A stretch of DNA of 64,000 nucleotides from Chenopodium formosanum (Eukaryota > Streptophyta > Magnoliopsida > Caryophyllales > Amaranthaceae), in assembly GCA_024500155.1 (NCBI GenBank), contig CM044874.1, positions 42,478,384-42,542,383 on the forward strand. Direction: 5' to 3'. A model generated the notes under the pieces. It searched no databases. It was not told the DNA's origin and was given only the letters and a program-made list of their open reading frames with translations. Positions 44,912 through 57,457 of this stretch are shown here, one piece after another. Both the position numbers and the translations under genes were made by a program. The stretch's first letter is position 1; each line of letters begins with the position of its first letter.

Positions 44912-45630
44912 TGATGAGAATTATTGATCCGAAAATCAACAAAACACAAGGGATATGTTTAAGTCTAATTCTATACAGGAAATCCACCAAGAATTAAACA
45001 AAAACTAAGATTAATCAATTAAGAATCCACCTAATTAATCAATCCAAACGAATGTTTTAACTAAAACAAGCAAAACAGCAATTGATCGCAATCAACCAAA
45101 ACTCAAGTATGCAACTTAAGAAATAATCTGAATATTAATCTATGTATGTATATCTATTCGTGTGTTTACAGCCCTATTTATAAGACTTAGTTTTCCTAGG
45201 AAGATTAGGACAAGTCCCTAATTCAATCCTAATTAAACTAGAATTCTAACTTGCTTGAAGAGCAAGCACCTTGGCGCACAAGCATACACCAAACTGATTT
45301 ATTTTGCTAACTAACTGATTTTTAAAGCAATTAAATAAATAAATAAAAATTAAAGAACTAAATAAAGATTAAGATCCTAATGCTTGAACCAAGAAAAACC
45401 CTTTCAAGTGAAAGGTAAAAACTTGTAAGCAAAATCTAAGTAAAGAAAATTCAAGAAAGTTCAAGAAAGTGAACTAGACTCCAAGAAAAGCCACTAAGCA
45501 AACCGTGGCTTTGCTTTGATATCCAAGAAAGTGTCCATGCAATGCTTGGCTTGAATCAATGTTTAGGGACAAGCTATCTTGATGCATGATAAGCAAATCT
45601 TCGAAGTTCTCCATGCTTAGACTTGCATCA
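44912..45630 (-). mobile_element. 5' LTR of the CRM-like element
   Basis: 719 bp. A TATA-type box on the - strand lies at about 45174-45182 (TATAAATAG). Near-identical to the copy at 39653 and to the 145 bp at 63856. Confidence 0.9.
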
Positions 45631-46097
45631 GAAACTTAATCGTTCTCGTAGATTATTCTGGTCAGACGGCTATTAGTTGACCAATTTGGTCGTTCTATCT
45701 TTGTCGTCTGCATAGGTATGTAGAACTGGCAAAGAGTCTTCTCTCTGCGACGATTGCACCCAGAGGGGTGTCGCCGGACGCCCTTGTCCATGTTGGGACA
45801 GGCGGTTTTATAAAAAAAGCAACCATCCGGCCATTGGCCTTTGGTCTTGTTTGAGACCGGTTGTATAGCTACTAAGCGTTTTTGTGCTTAGTTTTTGAAA
45901 TTGAATTTACACTAAGTGTCAGACTTTGTTGGTTAAACGAATAGTTCGTCTGAGTATTACCCAGGCAGACAGGTAATTATAAAGATAATAAAACAATTTT
46001 GAAAACAAAGCCTGATTTCTCATTGATAAACTATTTGTTTACAAAAAATTTACATTTCTCAGAAGTAGTACTTTTTTAAGTTATCTACATTCCAAGT
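45631..46097. other. Spacer of the Retand-like element right of the CRM insertion
   Basis: Begins with the right GAAAC duplicate. Non-coding region between integrase and the extra ORF; no feature recognised. Confidence 0.6.
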
Positions 46098-47087
46098 TCA
46101 AGGTAGGCGTCTGCCGTCTGGGGTTTCCAGACGGTAGGTGCCATCTCTTACTTCCTCATAGATCTGGTAGGGACCTTCCCCATTGGGGGTTAGCTTTCCA
46201 GACTCATTGGCCCTACCGGTTCCTTCCATTTTTCCTAACACAAAGTCGTCAACTTTCAAAGGGTGCTTTTGTACTTTCTTGTTGTAGGCTCTCGTCAATC
46301 TCAGACGGTATATCTCATGGCGTAGGGCAGCGTTGCCCCTACGTTCCGGGAGGGAGTCCAATCCCAGGCGCATGGCCTCCCAATTTGCCTCTTCATCATA
46401 AAGCATGACTCTGAGAGTCGGCTCGTAATGTTCAATGGGCAAGACGGCTTCAGCACCGTACACCATAAGAAATGGAGTTTCACCGGTTGCCCCTTTGGCA
46501 GTTGTCCGGATGGCCCATATGACATGAATAAGCTCTTCAGCCCATAAGCCACTAGCTCTTTTAATTTTCTTTTTTATGCCTTCTGAGATAAGCTTGTTGA
46601 AGGCTTCAACTTGGCCGTTTTCTTGGGGTCGGCTGACTGATGCAAAACAATGTGAGATTCCCTAATCTCCCAACCGAGTCTTAAGGTGAGGTGTTTCAAA
46701 CTGAGGGCCATTATCAAACACCATAGACATAGGTACCCTAAACCGGGTGATAATGTTCTTCCAAATGAAAGAGATGATATCCTTTGTCTTGATGTTCTTG
46801 ACCGGCTCAGCCTCTACCCATTTGGTAAAGTAATCCACAGCCACAAAACGCTTTCCGCCTGGTGCAGGCGTAAAAGGACCCAAGATGTCAATGCCCCACT
46901 TAGCAAATGGGACTGGGCTGTGGATTGCCGTCAGATCAGTAGTTGGGCATTGGATAAGTTTGCCAAATCTCTGGCATTTGTCACACCACTTCACCAACTC
47001 TTTAGCGTATGCTTCAAGAGTAGGCCAAAAGTAATGCCGCCTGGCTCTAACGGCTAGGGAACTGTCGTCTATATGAGAGGCATAGTA
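46098..47087 (-). pseudogene. Integrase of the Retand-like element (- strand)
   Basis: Right to left: a shortened zinc-finger region with 'KWCDKCQRFGK', then the catalytic core with the first Asp in 'KWGIDILGPFTPAPGGK', the second in 'VFDNGPQF', and the Glu in 'PQENGQVEAFN' (about 46600-46625). The C-terminal part runs from 'MVYGAEAVLPIEHYEP' (46466) to 'GPYQIYEEVRDGTYRLE'. A stop (about 46658) splits the core between the second Asp and the Glu, and the finger is incomplete. All three catalytic residues are retained. Confidence 0.75.
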
Positions 47088-47921
47088 TCAAGCATGCAAT
47101 TCTTCAAGAACTTCTATACCCTTTTCCGAGGTAACACACTTCAATAGAGGCTTAAGGAAACCCGCCTTGAAGAGCTCTCCGTTTCTCATCTCGAAGTTTG
47201 TTGCTCGCTTCTTCATGACAGCTACCTCCTTTGGTGAATCAGGAAGTGTGTCGTCTGTTAAATATGCCCGGATGCCATCCATCCAGGTAGAGCTTCGTTC
47301 TAGGATTCCAATGGGCTCTTCATATATACTTCTCTTTTCAAGGACTTCCCAAAAGATTGACCGAGGCGTATCACACCAGGCGGAAGATGCCAATTTGGAG
47401 AATGCATCCGCCTGGTTGTTATTTGACCTGGGCACTTGACTCGGACAGAATTCCTCAAGTGCCCCGGCATCTTCCTTGAGTGCTTGAAGATACTTGATCA
47501 TAGCCGGATGAGTTGCCTCATATTTTCCCTCATACTGGATTACGACCAACTGTGAATCAGAGTAGGCGTCAATTTTTGTTGCCCCTGCTGCCTTACACAT
47601 GCAGATTTCGGCTAGTAGGGCTTCATATTCCGCCTCGTTATTTGAGGCTTGCAACTTAAACCGCAGTGCATATTCAAATCTGTCCCCCTCAGAGGACTCA
47701 TATGTAATTCCAGCACCACAACCGTTCTTCGTTGAGCTCCCGTTTACATACACTTTCCAAACCTGATCAATGGTATCCGGTGGTACCGATCGTGTCATTT
47801 CAACAATGAAGTCGGCAAACGCCTGACCTTTCACTACCTTTTTGGGTTCAAAAGTGATTTCAAGACTTTGCCTTTCAATAGCCCGTTTTAACATTCTACC
47901 GACTGACTCCAAGGTGGACAT
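47088..47921 (-). pseudogene. Archaeal-type second RNase H of the Retand-like element
   Basis: After a linker with 'GRMLKRAIE' and 'GQAFADFIVEM', the domain reads 'WKVYVNGSSTKNGCGAGI', then 'SNNEAEYEALL' (Glu), 'DAYSDSQLVV' (Asp), and a final 'RSNNNQADAFSKLAS' (Asp). The first catalytic Asp (YVDGS in relatives) is Asn here. This second RNase H, placed between the RT-linked RNase H and integrase, is a known mark of the Tat lineage. The 277-residue frame is open. Confidence 0.8.
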
Positions 47922-49134
47922 TGGCCGCTTGAGGGGCTGATCGGATGAGCCAGAAAGTACGGCTTCAATTTCTTGAATTCCATATATAGATCAAGGCCAA
48001 GTTTTTCAACCATGAGGTACCGGAGTTCAGCATTTTTTAGCACATGGCTAATGAAATATATCGGGAGCCGGATGCCGTCTCTCTCAGCAAGGAGAACAGC
48101 ACTGAGAGCATGATCTGAGACGGCTAAGTACATGCATAACGTTTCTTTGGGCAGAGGGCTAACAAGCCTTGGCAAAGAGTGCAAATGTTCTTTCAGATTT
48201 TGAAAGGCCGCCTCAGCATCATCCCCCCACTCAAATCTGGTCTTCTTCATGATTGCTTGGAAGAAGTAAAGGCATTTGTCACCTGACCGGCTGAGGAACC
48301 TCCCCGGTGCCACCAGGCAACCGATAAGTCTTTGTGCTTCCTTGACAGTGCGGGGTGACTTCATGTCAATTATCGCCTGTATCTTCTCGGGGTTAGCCTC
48401 TATCCCCTTTGATCAATCAGGAATCCGAGAAACTTCCCAGACTCAACACCAAAGACGCATTTCTTAGGATATAACATAACCTTATGTTGCCTGAGTGTGG
48501 TGAAGGTTTCTTGAAGATCAGCAAGGTGATCCGCCTGATGCTTGGATTTAACTATCATATCATCAATGTACGCCTTCATATTCCTCTCAATTTGATTAAT
48601 GAAGACCGTATTAATCATCCGTTGGAATGTAGTCGGCGCATTTTTCAAGCCTAACGACATCACAGTGTAACAGAATAACCCCTGATCAGTGACGAAGGCC
48701 ATCTTCTCTTGATCTTTTTTCCACACGGGTATCTGATGGAAGCCGGAGTAGGCATCGATGAAACTCATCAAGGCATGCCCGGCTATTGAATCGACCAGAC
48801 TGTCAATCTTTGGAAGTGGATAACTGTCCTTTGGACATGCTTTGTTGAGGTATGTGTAATCAACATACATACGCCAGGTACCATTCGACTTCTTTACAAG
48901 CATAACATTCGCCACCCAATCGGGGAAATTACATGGCCGAATGAACCCGGCTTCTAGCAGCTTTTTTACTTCGGCAGCTGCCGCCTGACTTCTTTCCTCG
49001 CCGTGATTTCTTTTCTTTTGCCGGATGGGCTTCTTTTTTAGATCCACGGCGAGTTTGTGGACAGCAAGATCCGAGCTGACGCTTGGCATCTTTTCCACTT
49101 CAAAGGCAAAAATTTCTTCGAATTCTTTCAACAA
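47888..49134 (-). pseudogene. Reverse transcriptase and first RNase H of the Retand-like element
   Basis: RT: 'GTWRMYVDYTYLNKACPKDS', 'MSFIDAYSGFHQI', 'LGLKNAPTTFQRMI' and the catalytic 'AYIDDMIVKS'. The frame shifts at about 48400. RNase H follows with 'TRFEWGDDAEAAFQNLKEHL', 'MYLAVSDHALSAVLL' and 'AELRYLMVEKLGLDL'; in this lineage the domain has lost catalytic residues. Apart from the shift the sequence is well preserved. Confidence 0.85.
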
Positions 49135-49252
49135 TAGGTGCAGGTCTGCACCCAGCTTAGCATTAGCAGCCGTGCCAACCTTAACAGTACACTCTAGACA
49201 GGTGTCGTCTAGAGGTATATCAATATGGTCTCCAGCCGGCTGAGGATGGAGC

Positions 49253-50130
49253 TCATCTGACCGTTCCCCGGTCAGTTATTGTTATTTTTTCTCTTTCTTC
49301 ACCTCCACCAGTAGAGGGGCCTTTCTTTTTTTTCCTAGTTGCTGGTGGGGCTTGAGTGGCATCCTTGACACTGTCAAGGTCTATTGGTTCCTGGCCTTGG
49401 CCATCTAGGGCAATAATATCCTTGACGACTGAGAGGTAACACTCTCGAGTCGTCTTTTGATCCCCATTCAAGGAACCAACAGTACCATCATCCCTCTCAT
49501 ACTTGATGAGCATGAGAAAAGGGATGATTACAGCCTTGGCTTCGTTGAGGGTTAGCCGGCCTAGGATAATGTTATAGGCGGTAAGTTCCTCAACAACCAA
49601 GAACTTGACGACCAAGTGTCGTCTTTTTCCTTTTTCACCTTGCGGATTGGTAAATCAATCCTACCGACTGGGTAAAACATCCGACCACCAAAGCCAACCA
49701 AGGGGTGGGTAACCGGATGCATGTTGATGAGGTTGAATTTCAGCTTTTGCAAGCACCGGAGACTGATGATGTCCGACGAGCTGTCGGTGTCAATAAGGAT
49801 TCGTCCAACCACCTGGTTGGCGACCTTACATTCAATGACGACCGAGTCGTCATGCGGACGACGGGCAGTGCCCCTATCCTTCTCAGTGATCAGAACGTCT
49901 AGGAAAGTGGAACTTCCTGCCGCCTGATCATCATCATCATCACTGTCCATCTTTCGAAGATGGCTCTTGGTACACCGGATGGTAGGGCAACCGCATGAGA
50001 ACCGGCCTGCTATGGTGTAGACCGGCTCCTTATTAGTGTCCAAACTACTAGCAGGCTGGGGTATCTTAGATGACTGCCCCGAGTTCTTCTTATTAGTATT
50101 TTTGGACTTAGAAATGTAGGAATTTAACAT
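49253..50130 (-). pseudogene. Protease region of the Retand-like element (- strand)
   Basis: Two overlapping frames (50130-49561, 49615-49253). The first has the conserved approach 'TIAGRFSCGCPTIR' and the active-site region 'GRILIDTDSSSDIISLRCLQ', where relatives in this window have DTGS. Replacement of the Gly by Asp should disable the enzyme. The second frame continues 'ELTAYNIILGRLTLNEAKAV', the protease C-terminal part. Confidence 0.75.
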
Positions 50131-51888
50131 CCCCTTGTCAGCCAGACGGTCCTACGCCCGTTTAAGGCTGAAGCAGTCATTGGTGTCATGGCCAACTTCC
50201 TCATGGTATTGACAGAATTTATTTTTGTTCCTTGATTGAATGGAACTTTTCATTGGATTCGGCTTCTCTAGAGACAGTCGGCCCTTGATCTCCATGAGGA
50301 TGGAGTTGCAGTCCTTGTTAAACTCGTACCTAGGAACTTACGGTTTAAATTCTTTTTTTTTTCTTCTAGGACGGATGGTCAAAATCACTAACCGCCCAGA
50401 CTTCTTTTCTCTTTTTTCTCTCTTCTTTTTTCTTGGCCGGCTGAGCAGGCCGGCTGTCTTTCTACCTATCAGACTTCTTGGAGTTCGACTTGTTACCAGG
50501 CGAGCAGAGGTCGGTTGCTTGAATATAGTTTTCTGCCTCGCTCAGGGCCGCTGGTAAAGTAAAAGCCCCTTTTCTTACTAGGTCGAACTGAAAGGTCGAC
50601 CCGTCTCTCAGACCTTTAAAAAATTCTATAAAAGCTACCTCATAAGACAATCCTTGAATATGAATTATGATCAGATTGAACCGCCTGACATAGGAGCGCA
50701 ATCCTTCTCTCTCTCCCTACTTAATGGTGCTTAATTCAAGACTAGTTTTCTTCGCAGGGATGTTCATTGAGATGTTGGAAGCAAATAGGAAGGCAAGCTT
50801 CCTGAAACTATCGATGGATTCGGCTGGCAAGTTGCCAAACCATTGTTGGGCAATACCCTTCAATGTAGCCGGAAAGCATCGACACCAAGTGGCATAATCC
50901 AACCCCTGTAAATACATGAGGTTGGTGTAAGCCATGAGGTGATCTTCCGGGTTGGAGGTACCGTCATAGGTATCTACCAACACATTTTTTACCTTGGATG
51001 GCTGTGCCGCCTCAGTTATCTCCCGGGTGAACGCATAAGGTTATTTACCCAAGCGGAGCATACTAAGCTGCCAGTCTAGTGGCTGGACGTTGTTGTATGA
51101 CGCCTAACCTCCGAAGAGGGTCGACTGCATAAAATGGGGAGAATACGGAGCGTAGACCAGAGGTGACACATACGGTGCATTCCCAATCATCTGAGGGCCA
51201 GAATGGACGGTATTACCGCTTGTATGGCTCTCATGCAAGGAAGGTACATTCCCTGCAGATGTGTTCTTGAAGCTGTCTGGAAAGCTCGATGTAGAAGCTG
51301 ACTCAGATAGTTGTTGATTTCTCTTGCGGGTGATGATCTCCCGGGCGTCAAGAGTTGTTTTTTTGTTTCCCACTTGATGTTGAGTCCGGCGGAGATTGTT
51401 GGTATTCCTCTGAGGTAGAAGAATCTTGGACCAATCAATGGTCCCGGCTGCCTTCTCCTTTGGATGAGGAGTTGGCTGTTGATCTCTGACTGACTTCCCC
51501 TTCTCCAGAGGAGTATTTCTTGCCGACTGACCCCTACTTGGGACATCCCGGCTCTTCTTATCAGATCTTTAATTTCACCCTTGAAACTTGTCATGAATTT
51601 CATGAGATCATCTCGAGTGACGGGAGCTGATCCACTGGCCATATGGGTTTCCCCTTCTTGCTGCCCAGGGGGTCGGTTTGTACCCGCCAGGCTGGCACCC
51701 CGCTCTAGAGTGTCTCTGGGCCGGACGCGCTTGGTTATCAGAGAACCGTCACTAGCTATATAGGTTTCGACCTGAGGATCATCATCCTCCTAGTTAGTAA
51801 AAACTTCTGGTTCATCTACTTGACGCTCAGGAGGTGGTACATACTCTTGAACAATCCTTGAGGTACTCTCCCCACAAACGACGCCAAA
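50131..51888 (-). pseudogene. Gag region of the Retand-like element (- strand)
   Basis: Reads from 'TRDDLMKFMTSFKGEIKDLI' (51640) to the capsid core 'DGTSNPEDHLMAYTNLMYLQ', 'CFPATLKGIAQQWFGNLPAE' (50980-50780) and the 'GAFTLPAALSEAENYIQATD' region (50560), then a lysine-rich linker. Broken into four or more frames by indels and stops. The primer site is at about 51870-51888 on the - strand (TGGCGTCGTTTGTGGGGA). Confidence 0.75.
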
Positions 51889-52387
51889 TGTTTTGGGTGT
51901 TATTGTTCCTAGGGAGAGTTACATCACAAAGATTGGTCCGGTTGAGCTGTACCTGCAAAAACAACTGAGACTCCGGGTGGTGGAGCTCCGCCTGCGACGA
52001 TCAAGTTAGTAACTTGAAATAGAATAAAGAGTACGGAAATTTAGGTGGGGATCTGCTTGGATTCCAAGCTCAGGTGTTGCTCTAATGAGAGAGAAAGTAG
52101 GTGTAATAAATGATTAAATGTATTGAGTCCCCAAAATGGGGAAATATCTCCCTACTTATAGGGTCGTTGGTAGAAGTGCCCCTATCTAGGTCACTTGACC
52201 TAGGTTTTAGTGGGTTGCGCCGAATTACGGTGCTTCTTGGGATTTGGGCCCTTGAAGGCCGCCATTTCAGAAACTTATCTGAAGGGGATACGTGTCAAGA
52301 GGCTATTGGGCCACTTGGGCCATCCTGAACTTGACACGTGGCCTCCCCTCATTGGTCCACATGTCTAGGGTATTTTTACCCTAAACA
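51889..52387 (-). mobile_element. 5' LTR of the Retand-like element on -
   Basis: 499 bp, TGTTTAGGGT to ..CCAAAACA. Aligns along its length with the LTR at 57694-58167 (shared 'gaaatggcggccttcaaggg', 'cttggaatccaagc', 'ccggagtct'). Confidence 0.85.
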
Positions 52388-53580
52388 AATATGATAAAAG
52401 AAAAGCATGAAAAATAAAGTGAAAAAACCCTAAAACACTACCCTATGAGTGCCATAAATGACACTCATCAAATTCCCCCAAGCTAGACTTTTGCTCGTCC
52501 TGAGCAAAACAAAAGCTAAAAAGGAATGAGGGCTTATTTAGACAAGAAAAAGAGAGAAGAAGAATATACACTAAAACTCACTAACGTAGGAATCACGGTT
52601 GTTTTTCACTACAACAAGCATTTTAAACCCCAAAGTCACCTATGAGGACGAATTTGGTCTCGTAAGGGTTTCTTAAGAGCTTAACCCACAACTCTTTGAA
52701 ATGAAATGAGGCAAAATCATTTAAAAAGAAAAGAAGGTAAAACAAAAATTTAAACAAATAGCTCTACTTACAAGGACTTTCACAAACAGTCAAATGCAAA
52801 TGAATGAACACTTTTCTATGTGAAATGGGTATGCATGCTTCAAAATATTCACCAGTTGATTGAAACATAAGGTGTGCTAAGCATAGAGAACTAATGAGGC
52901 GCAATCCACTTTCATCCCAACCAATCTAGCCGCGTTCTCCCTATGGTTTCAAATCTTCCCTTAGTAAGCGTCTATATGGTTCCTCGAAGTAACCGAAAAA
53001 AGAGTAGAATTTGAGGATTTCTCGACATCTTGACCTTGCATCCCTTTTCCTTAGGCTTTAACTCATAATTCCCTCCCTCGATATATATGACTCAACCACT
53101 AGGTCGAAAGGACTTTCCCAAAGGTACGTAAGGGCAAAAGGTTAGGGGTAGGCTAAAATAATAAAATTTGGTGGTATCCCTAAAAGTAAAGCAAAGAAAG
53201 CGCCTTTCTTAGAATCACAATCAAGTAGTCATCAAACAAACACAAACTAACACCCCCAAGCTTATTCAAAGCTATAATCACAATTACATAAACAAAAAGC
53301 GTAAACGCTTCTCCCCCAAGCTAAAAGGAAGCATTGTCCTCAATGCTTGAAAAGGGAAAAGAAATTACATCAAAATATTATTGAATTTTCTCATTTTCAC
53401 TACTATTTCTTCTTGTCTTTTTGTTGTAATTTTTTTTTTGAATTTTCAATTCTTTCAAAGCAATTGTCCATGCCTATTTAACTTGGGACGACTTTTACAA
53501 ATTTGCAATTGCATTGTCCTTGCCTTTTGTTTTACTTTGGACGACTTTTTCTTTATTCACTTGCCATTATTCAAACAATT
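52388..53580 (-). mobile_element. Athila-like fragment A: 83 bp of 3' LTR plus internal 3' region
   Basis: On the - strand the LTR begins TGATGAGTGTCA at 52470 and is cut at 52388 by the Retand-like LTR. Upstream of it are the purine tract AGCTTGGGGGAATT, a GAGGAC-type hairpin (52489-52509), and, further up, a second hairpin (53329-53348) with purine tracts at 53254 and 53314. No ORF. It ends near 53580 against the LTR of fragment B. Confidence 0.7.
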
Positions 53581-54738
53581 AAAGAATTTCTCAAATCAAG
53601 GGTTCATGTAATTGAAATTTGCAATGCAATCTAGATTAAACTTATAGGTTGATCACTCCAAGTCTAATCAATCACATGCACAACTATGTCAACCAATTTA
53701 ATTGCAACAATTCAATCAATTTAGGATCATCAACTAGCAAAAATCATCAATCAAGTATGCATCCCCTTCTCCCTTGCAACTAATCTACTCACTAATTATG
53801 GTGAAATTGAGAAACAAAACAAATTCTATCAAAATCATGTTCATTTCAAGCTTATTTAAAAAGAAAATCAATCAATCAAAAAATTCTAGTGCAAAGAATG
53901 TAACCTCAATTAAAATTCAAGAAACTAGAAGAAATTGTTTTGAAAGTAAATCAAAGGAAAGAATTCTTACAAATTTTCATTGAATTGAAGAAGAAATTTC
54001 AAGATCCAATTGAAACCTAAGTTCAAATTCAAGTACAAATCAAGTAAATCCTAAGCTTCTCTCTCTACTTTTTCTCTCTACTATTTCTGGAATATTATCT
54101 CTCAAGTACAAAAAATCCAGTCGTCCCAAAAATGAAAGTGAAAAGCTATAAATAGAAAAAGCGAGCAAAGGTGGCTTCACAAGGTCGTGCGCACGCACCA
54201 AACAGCAGTGCGCGCGCACATCTAGGTCTGCGTGCACACACCCATGTGCCGCGCGTGCGTACCCCTGTGTGGTGCACGAGGCCTTGGCTCCTTCGCTTAC
54301 TCGATCAAACTCCGCGCTCCCGAGCATCCTTATCTTTGGTGCACTCGAGGTGATGCTTGTGAAAAGGGCAGCTCCTTTAACTTCCAAGCACTTGAACAAA
54401 GGTTATTATGCTTGCGGAGCTAGTTTGAATTGCATGTTTGGATTCCTGAACTTCGCTCCATCAAACTCCTTTAATGCACTCGAGCTTCCTCCTTGATAAT
54501 TAAATCCCGGGAAACTGGACACACCTACAAAACAAGTCAAAGAAACAATGAAGCGAAAGAAATAGTCGAGAAATGAATAAAATCAAAAGAAAACCATTAA
54601 AAGCACGCATTTCTCTAAACTAACACACAAATAAGCAAATCAAGCATTATTCCCTAAAAATTCGACATAAAAGACTAAAAACGTGAATAAAACTATAGAG
54701 AAAACCTAGCCTAAGAGTGTCATAAATGACACTCATCA
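53581..54738 (-). mobile_element. 3' LTR of Athila-like fragment B, truncated
   Basis: On the - strand it starts TGATGAGTGTCA at 54738. A run of GTGCGCAC-type alternating purine-pyrimidine motifs (54185-54275) precedes a TATA-type box (about 54150-54158, TATTTATAG). U5-like text follows, similar in style to the LTR at 26859 (for example 'gtgagtaga' and 'catgattttgat' phrases). It breaks off near 53580, so it is incomplete. Confidence 0.6.
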
Positions 54739-57457
54739 ATTTCCCCCAAGCTAGACTTTTGCTCGTCCTCGAGCAAAACAAAAATCAAACTTACAAGGAA
54801 AATGATGACATTATTTAGGTAAACAAGAAACAAGAAAAAAAATAAGAGAAAAGAAGAATGTACTACTAAATCACTTTCGTAGGAATCACGGCAATTTTAA
54901 TAACTAAAGACAAGCCATTTAAACCCCTAAATTGCCCTAGAGAACGAGTGATGCTCTCGTAAAGGTTTCCTAAGAGGTAACCTATAACTCTTTTATTAAA
55001 AAGGAGGCAAAGCATAATAAAAAAAAAGGAGAAAGTTTAAAACCTTGAAAAGAAAAGAAATGCTTATACAGTGAACTTTTTCATATGATCAAAACACGAA
55101 AAGATATTAAACTTTCTTAAAAAAAAATGGTAAGCACGTTCTAAGATATCAAGGGTTGATTGAAACATAGGGGATGCTAAGTATAGAGAACTACCAAAAA
55201 CGCAATTCACCTTCATCTAAAAACAATTTTAGCACATTTTCCCCATTGGCTTTAAATCCTCTTTTAGGAAGCGTCTCTATAGTTCCTCGAAGGAACCGGA
55301 AAATCAATAGATTTGAGGCTTTCTCGACATCTTGACTTTGCATTCGCTCTCCTTACGCTTTAACTCATAATGCCCTCCCTCGGTATATGACTCGACCACT
55401 AGGTCAAAAGGGCTTTCCCAAAGGTTGTAATGTAAGGGCGGAAGGGTGAGGGTAGGCTTAAAATTTAGAATTTGGTGGTACACCTAAGTTGTGAAGCAAG
55501 ATTGGCCAAATCTCAACGCCAAAACAAAGTGATCACCAAACAAAAATAAACTAACACCCCCTAAGCTTATTCAAAGCTATAACCACAACCATATATACAA
55601 AAAGCGTAAGACGCTTCCCCTCCAAGCTAGAAAATAGCATTGTCCTCAATGCTTAAAACAAAGGAAGAAATGAATACATCAAAATATTTTGAACATTTCC
55701 ATTTTCACTTTTTTTTTTGTTTTTTTTTGTTTTTTTGTTTTTTTGTTTTTTTTTTTTTTTTTTGCCAAAGCTTAAAGAGAACTGCTTTGCTTTTTCTCAA
55801 CTTTTCACGTTCTACTTTATTCAATGTCCTTGGCTTTTTTAACTTTGGACGGCTATTTCATTTATACTTGGAATGTCCTTGCCTTTTTTAAACTTTGGAA
55901 GGCTTTTTCATTTATTAATTTGTCATTATTCACAAAAGATACAAATAACATGCTTGCTTACAAAGAAGAACCAATACCCAAACTCATACACCACAAACTC
56001 CAAGAACATGGCCATTTGCTTCATAAAAACCAAAAATGGAACAAAAAGAAACAAAAGGCACAAAGATCAAAAGATGTGGCTAGAAAAGAAGGGAAAAGGC
56101 TCAAATGGTTAAGTAGGCAAATATGATCCCAAGAACTAAAAATAAAGAAAATCGACCTAGAAAAGAAAAATTACCACCCCGAAAAGATGCCTTTATCCTC
56201 CCAAGAAGGTTCGGTCTCGTGTTTGAGAATTATGAGTCAAGTTTCTAGATTAGGTCCGCAAAAGTCAAGGATCCATGCTGATCATACAAGTAGTTGAAGA
56301 AGGCTTGAAAATATAAGAAACCTCACAAGGTTGTGGCAAAAACTCACTAAAAGCATCAAATCCACCAAAGGGGAACAATTGCGAGTTTTCGAGAATAAAA
56401 GAATCCGGTTTCAAGGTCCCAATAGTTCTAGACAACTACCTTAGCATGTTCTATCCTAGAGTCAACAAAAGATACTCTCAAACCGTGCAAAACCATTATT
56501 TTTAGGAAGAATAATAGCCAATGTGCAAGCTCAAATGGTACCAAGTCCAAAGTAAAAGCAAAATTATGAAGAAAGAAAAGCAATGCCTCAAAAACATTTT
56601 ATTCATCTTTACAAAAACAAGTTTTTTTTTAGTCTATTTTTTTTAAAAAAAAACAATAGGAAATTAAAGGAATTAAAATCATAACATATGAAAGCAAGAG
56701 ACAAAAAGAAAAGAAGAAGATAAAAGAAAAGGAAAACCAGAAGGAAATGGAAAACCAAAAGAAATAGAAAAAGAATAGAAGGAAATGAAGTGAAAAATAG
56801 AAAAGCAAAGGAGAAGGAGAAAGCAATAAGGAAGTAATGCTAAGACACATAAATCTCAATCAACAAACAAGTGAACATTCGGCCACAACGCCAATGTTCC
56901 CAAACTCACTAGGGTGTTAACAGGCAAACATCAACCTTATGAATCTTCGAAATCTAAAGCATAAGAATTAAAGCAAGGTGAGAAATAAAAACTATATATA
57001 TAAAAAATTGTTAGTAACTTCAATAAAAAAGAAAAGAAGAAAAGAGAAAATAAAATGTATGCAAAAAAAGAAAAGCAAGTAATGATAGCATCAGGAATAG
57101 GATCAAGTAATGAGAATAGGAAGCAGAATCAGGAGACAAGATATCAAACAATCATCATCAGGAATAATCATAATAAAGACACAGAGAAACAAACAATAAA
57201 ACCTATAACCGGACAGAGAAATCAGCAGAAGTACGACATCATCATCATAGAACCAAGAGACACGGAGATAAAAACTAGAAGCATATGAGATCGGGAATGA
57301 ACTACAAAAGCAATAGAGGAAACGGTGAAGCACACAAACAAACGACATAAAGCACCCCTAAGCTTAAAATGAACTACTCCCCTAACTCTAAACCTAATAA
57401 CGTATAAGCAACAGAGAACACATAAAGCACATAAGAAGGGGGGTAGCCATGATAGTA
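54739..57457 (-). mobile_element. Internal 3' region of Athila-like fragment B
   Basis: Collinear with 31700-33628 on + and with fragment A. It has a final purine tract and hairpin (54757-54778), an upstream hairpin (55636-55653), purine tracts near 55560 and 55617, and a T-rich run (55709-55763). It is mostly purine-rich or low complexity and has no gene on either strand. Confidence 0.65.

Larger units (their letters stand above)
39653..45630 (-). mobile_element. Nearly complete CRM-like chromovirus, 5978 bp
   Basis: Two LTRs of 719 bp each (39653-40371, 44912-45630) with TGATG..CATCA ends, flanked by the 5-bp duplication GAAAC (39648-39652 and 45631-45635). The primer site matches initiator tRNA-Met and a GA-rich polypurine tract adjoins the left LTR. 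One long pol frame runs on the - strand. I count seven differences between the LTRs, about 1%, so insertion is recent. The lineage is judged CRM-like from the Gag-RT sequence pattern and from pol reading into the 3' LTR; I see no chromodomain. Confidence 0.9.
36090..52387 (-). mobile_element. Retand-like (Tat) element on -, split by a CRM-like insertion
   Basis: From right to left: 5' LTR (51889-52387), primer site, gag, protease, RT, RNase H, archaeal-type RNase H, integrase, a spacer interrupted by the CRM-like element with GAAAC duplication, then an antisense extra ORF (36331-39028). The second RNase H of archaeal type is the hallmark of the Tat lineage, to which Retand belongs. The 3' LTR is missing; the element stops at 36090 where it meets the truncated Athila-related LTR. 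Confidence 0.8.

Noticed and set aside
56629..56859. Phe/Ser-rich minus-strand frame (76 residues)
   Set aside because: Purine-rich low-complexity DNA read in reverse; no conserved counterpart in the collinear + element.
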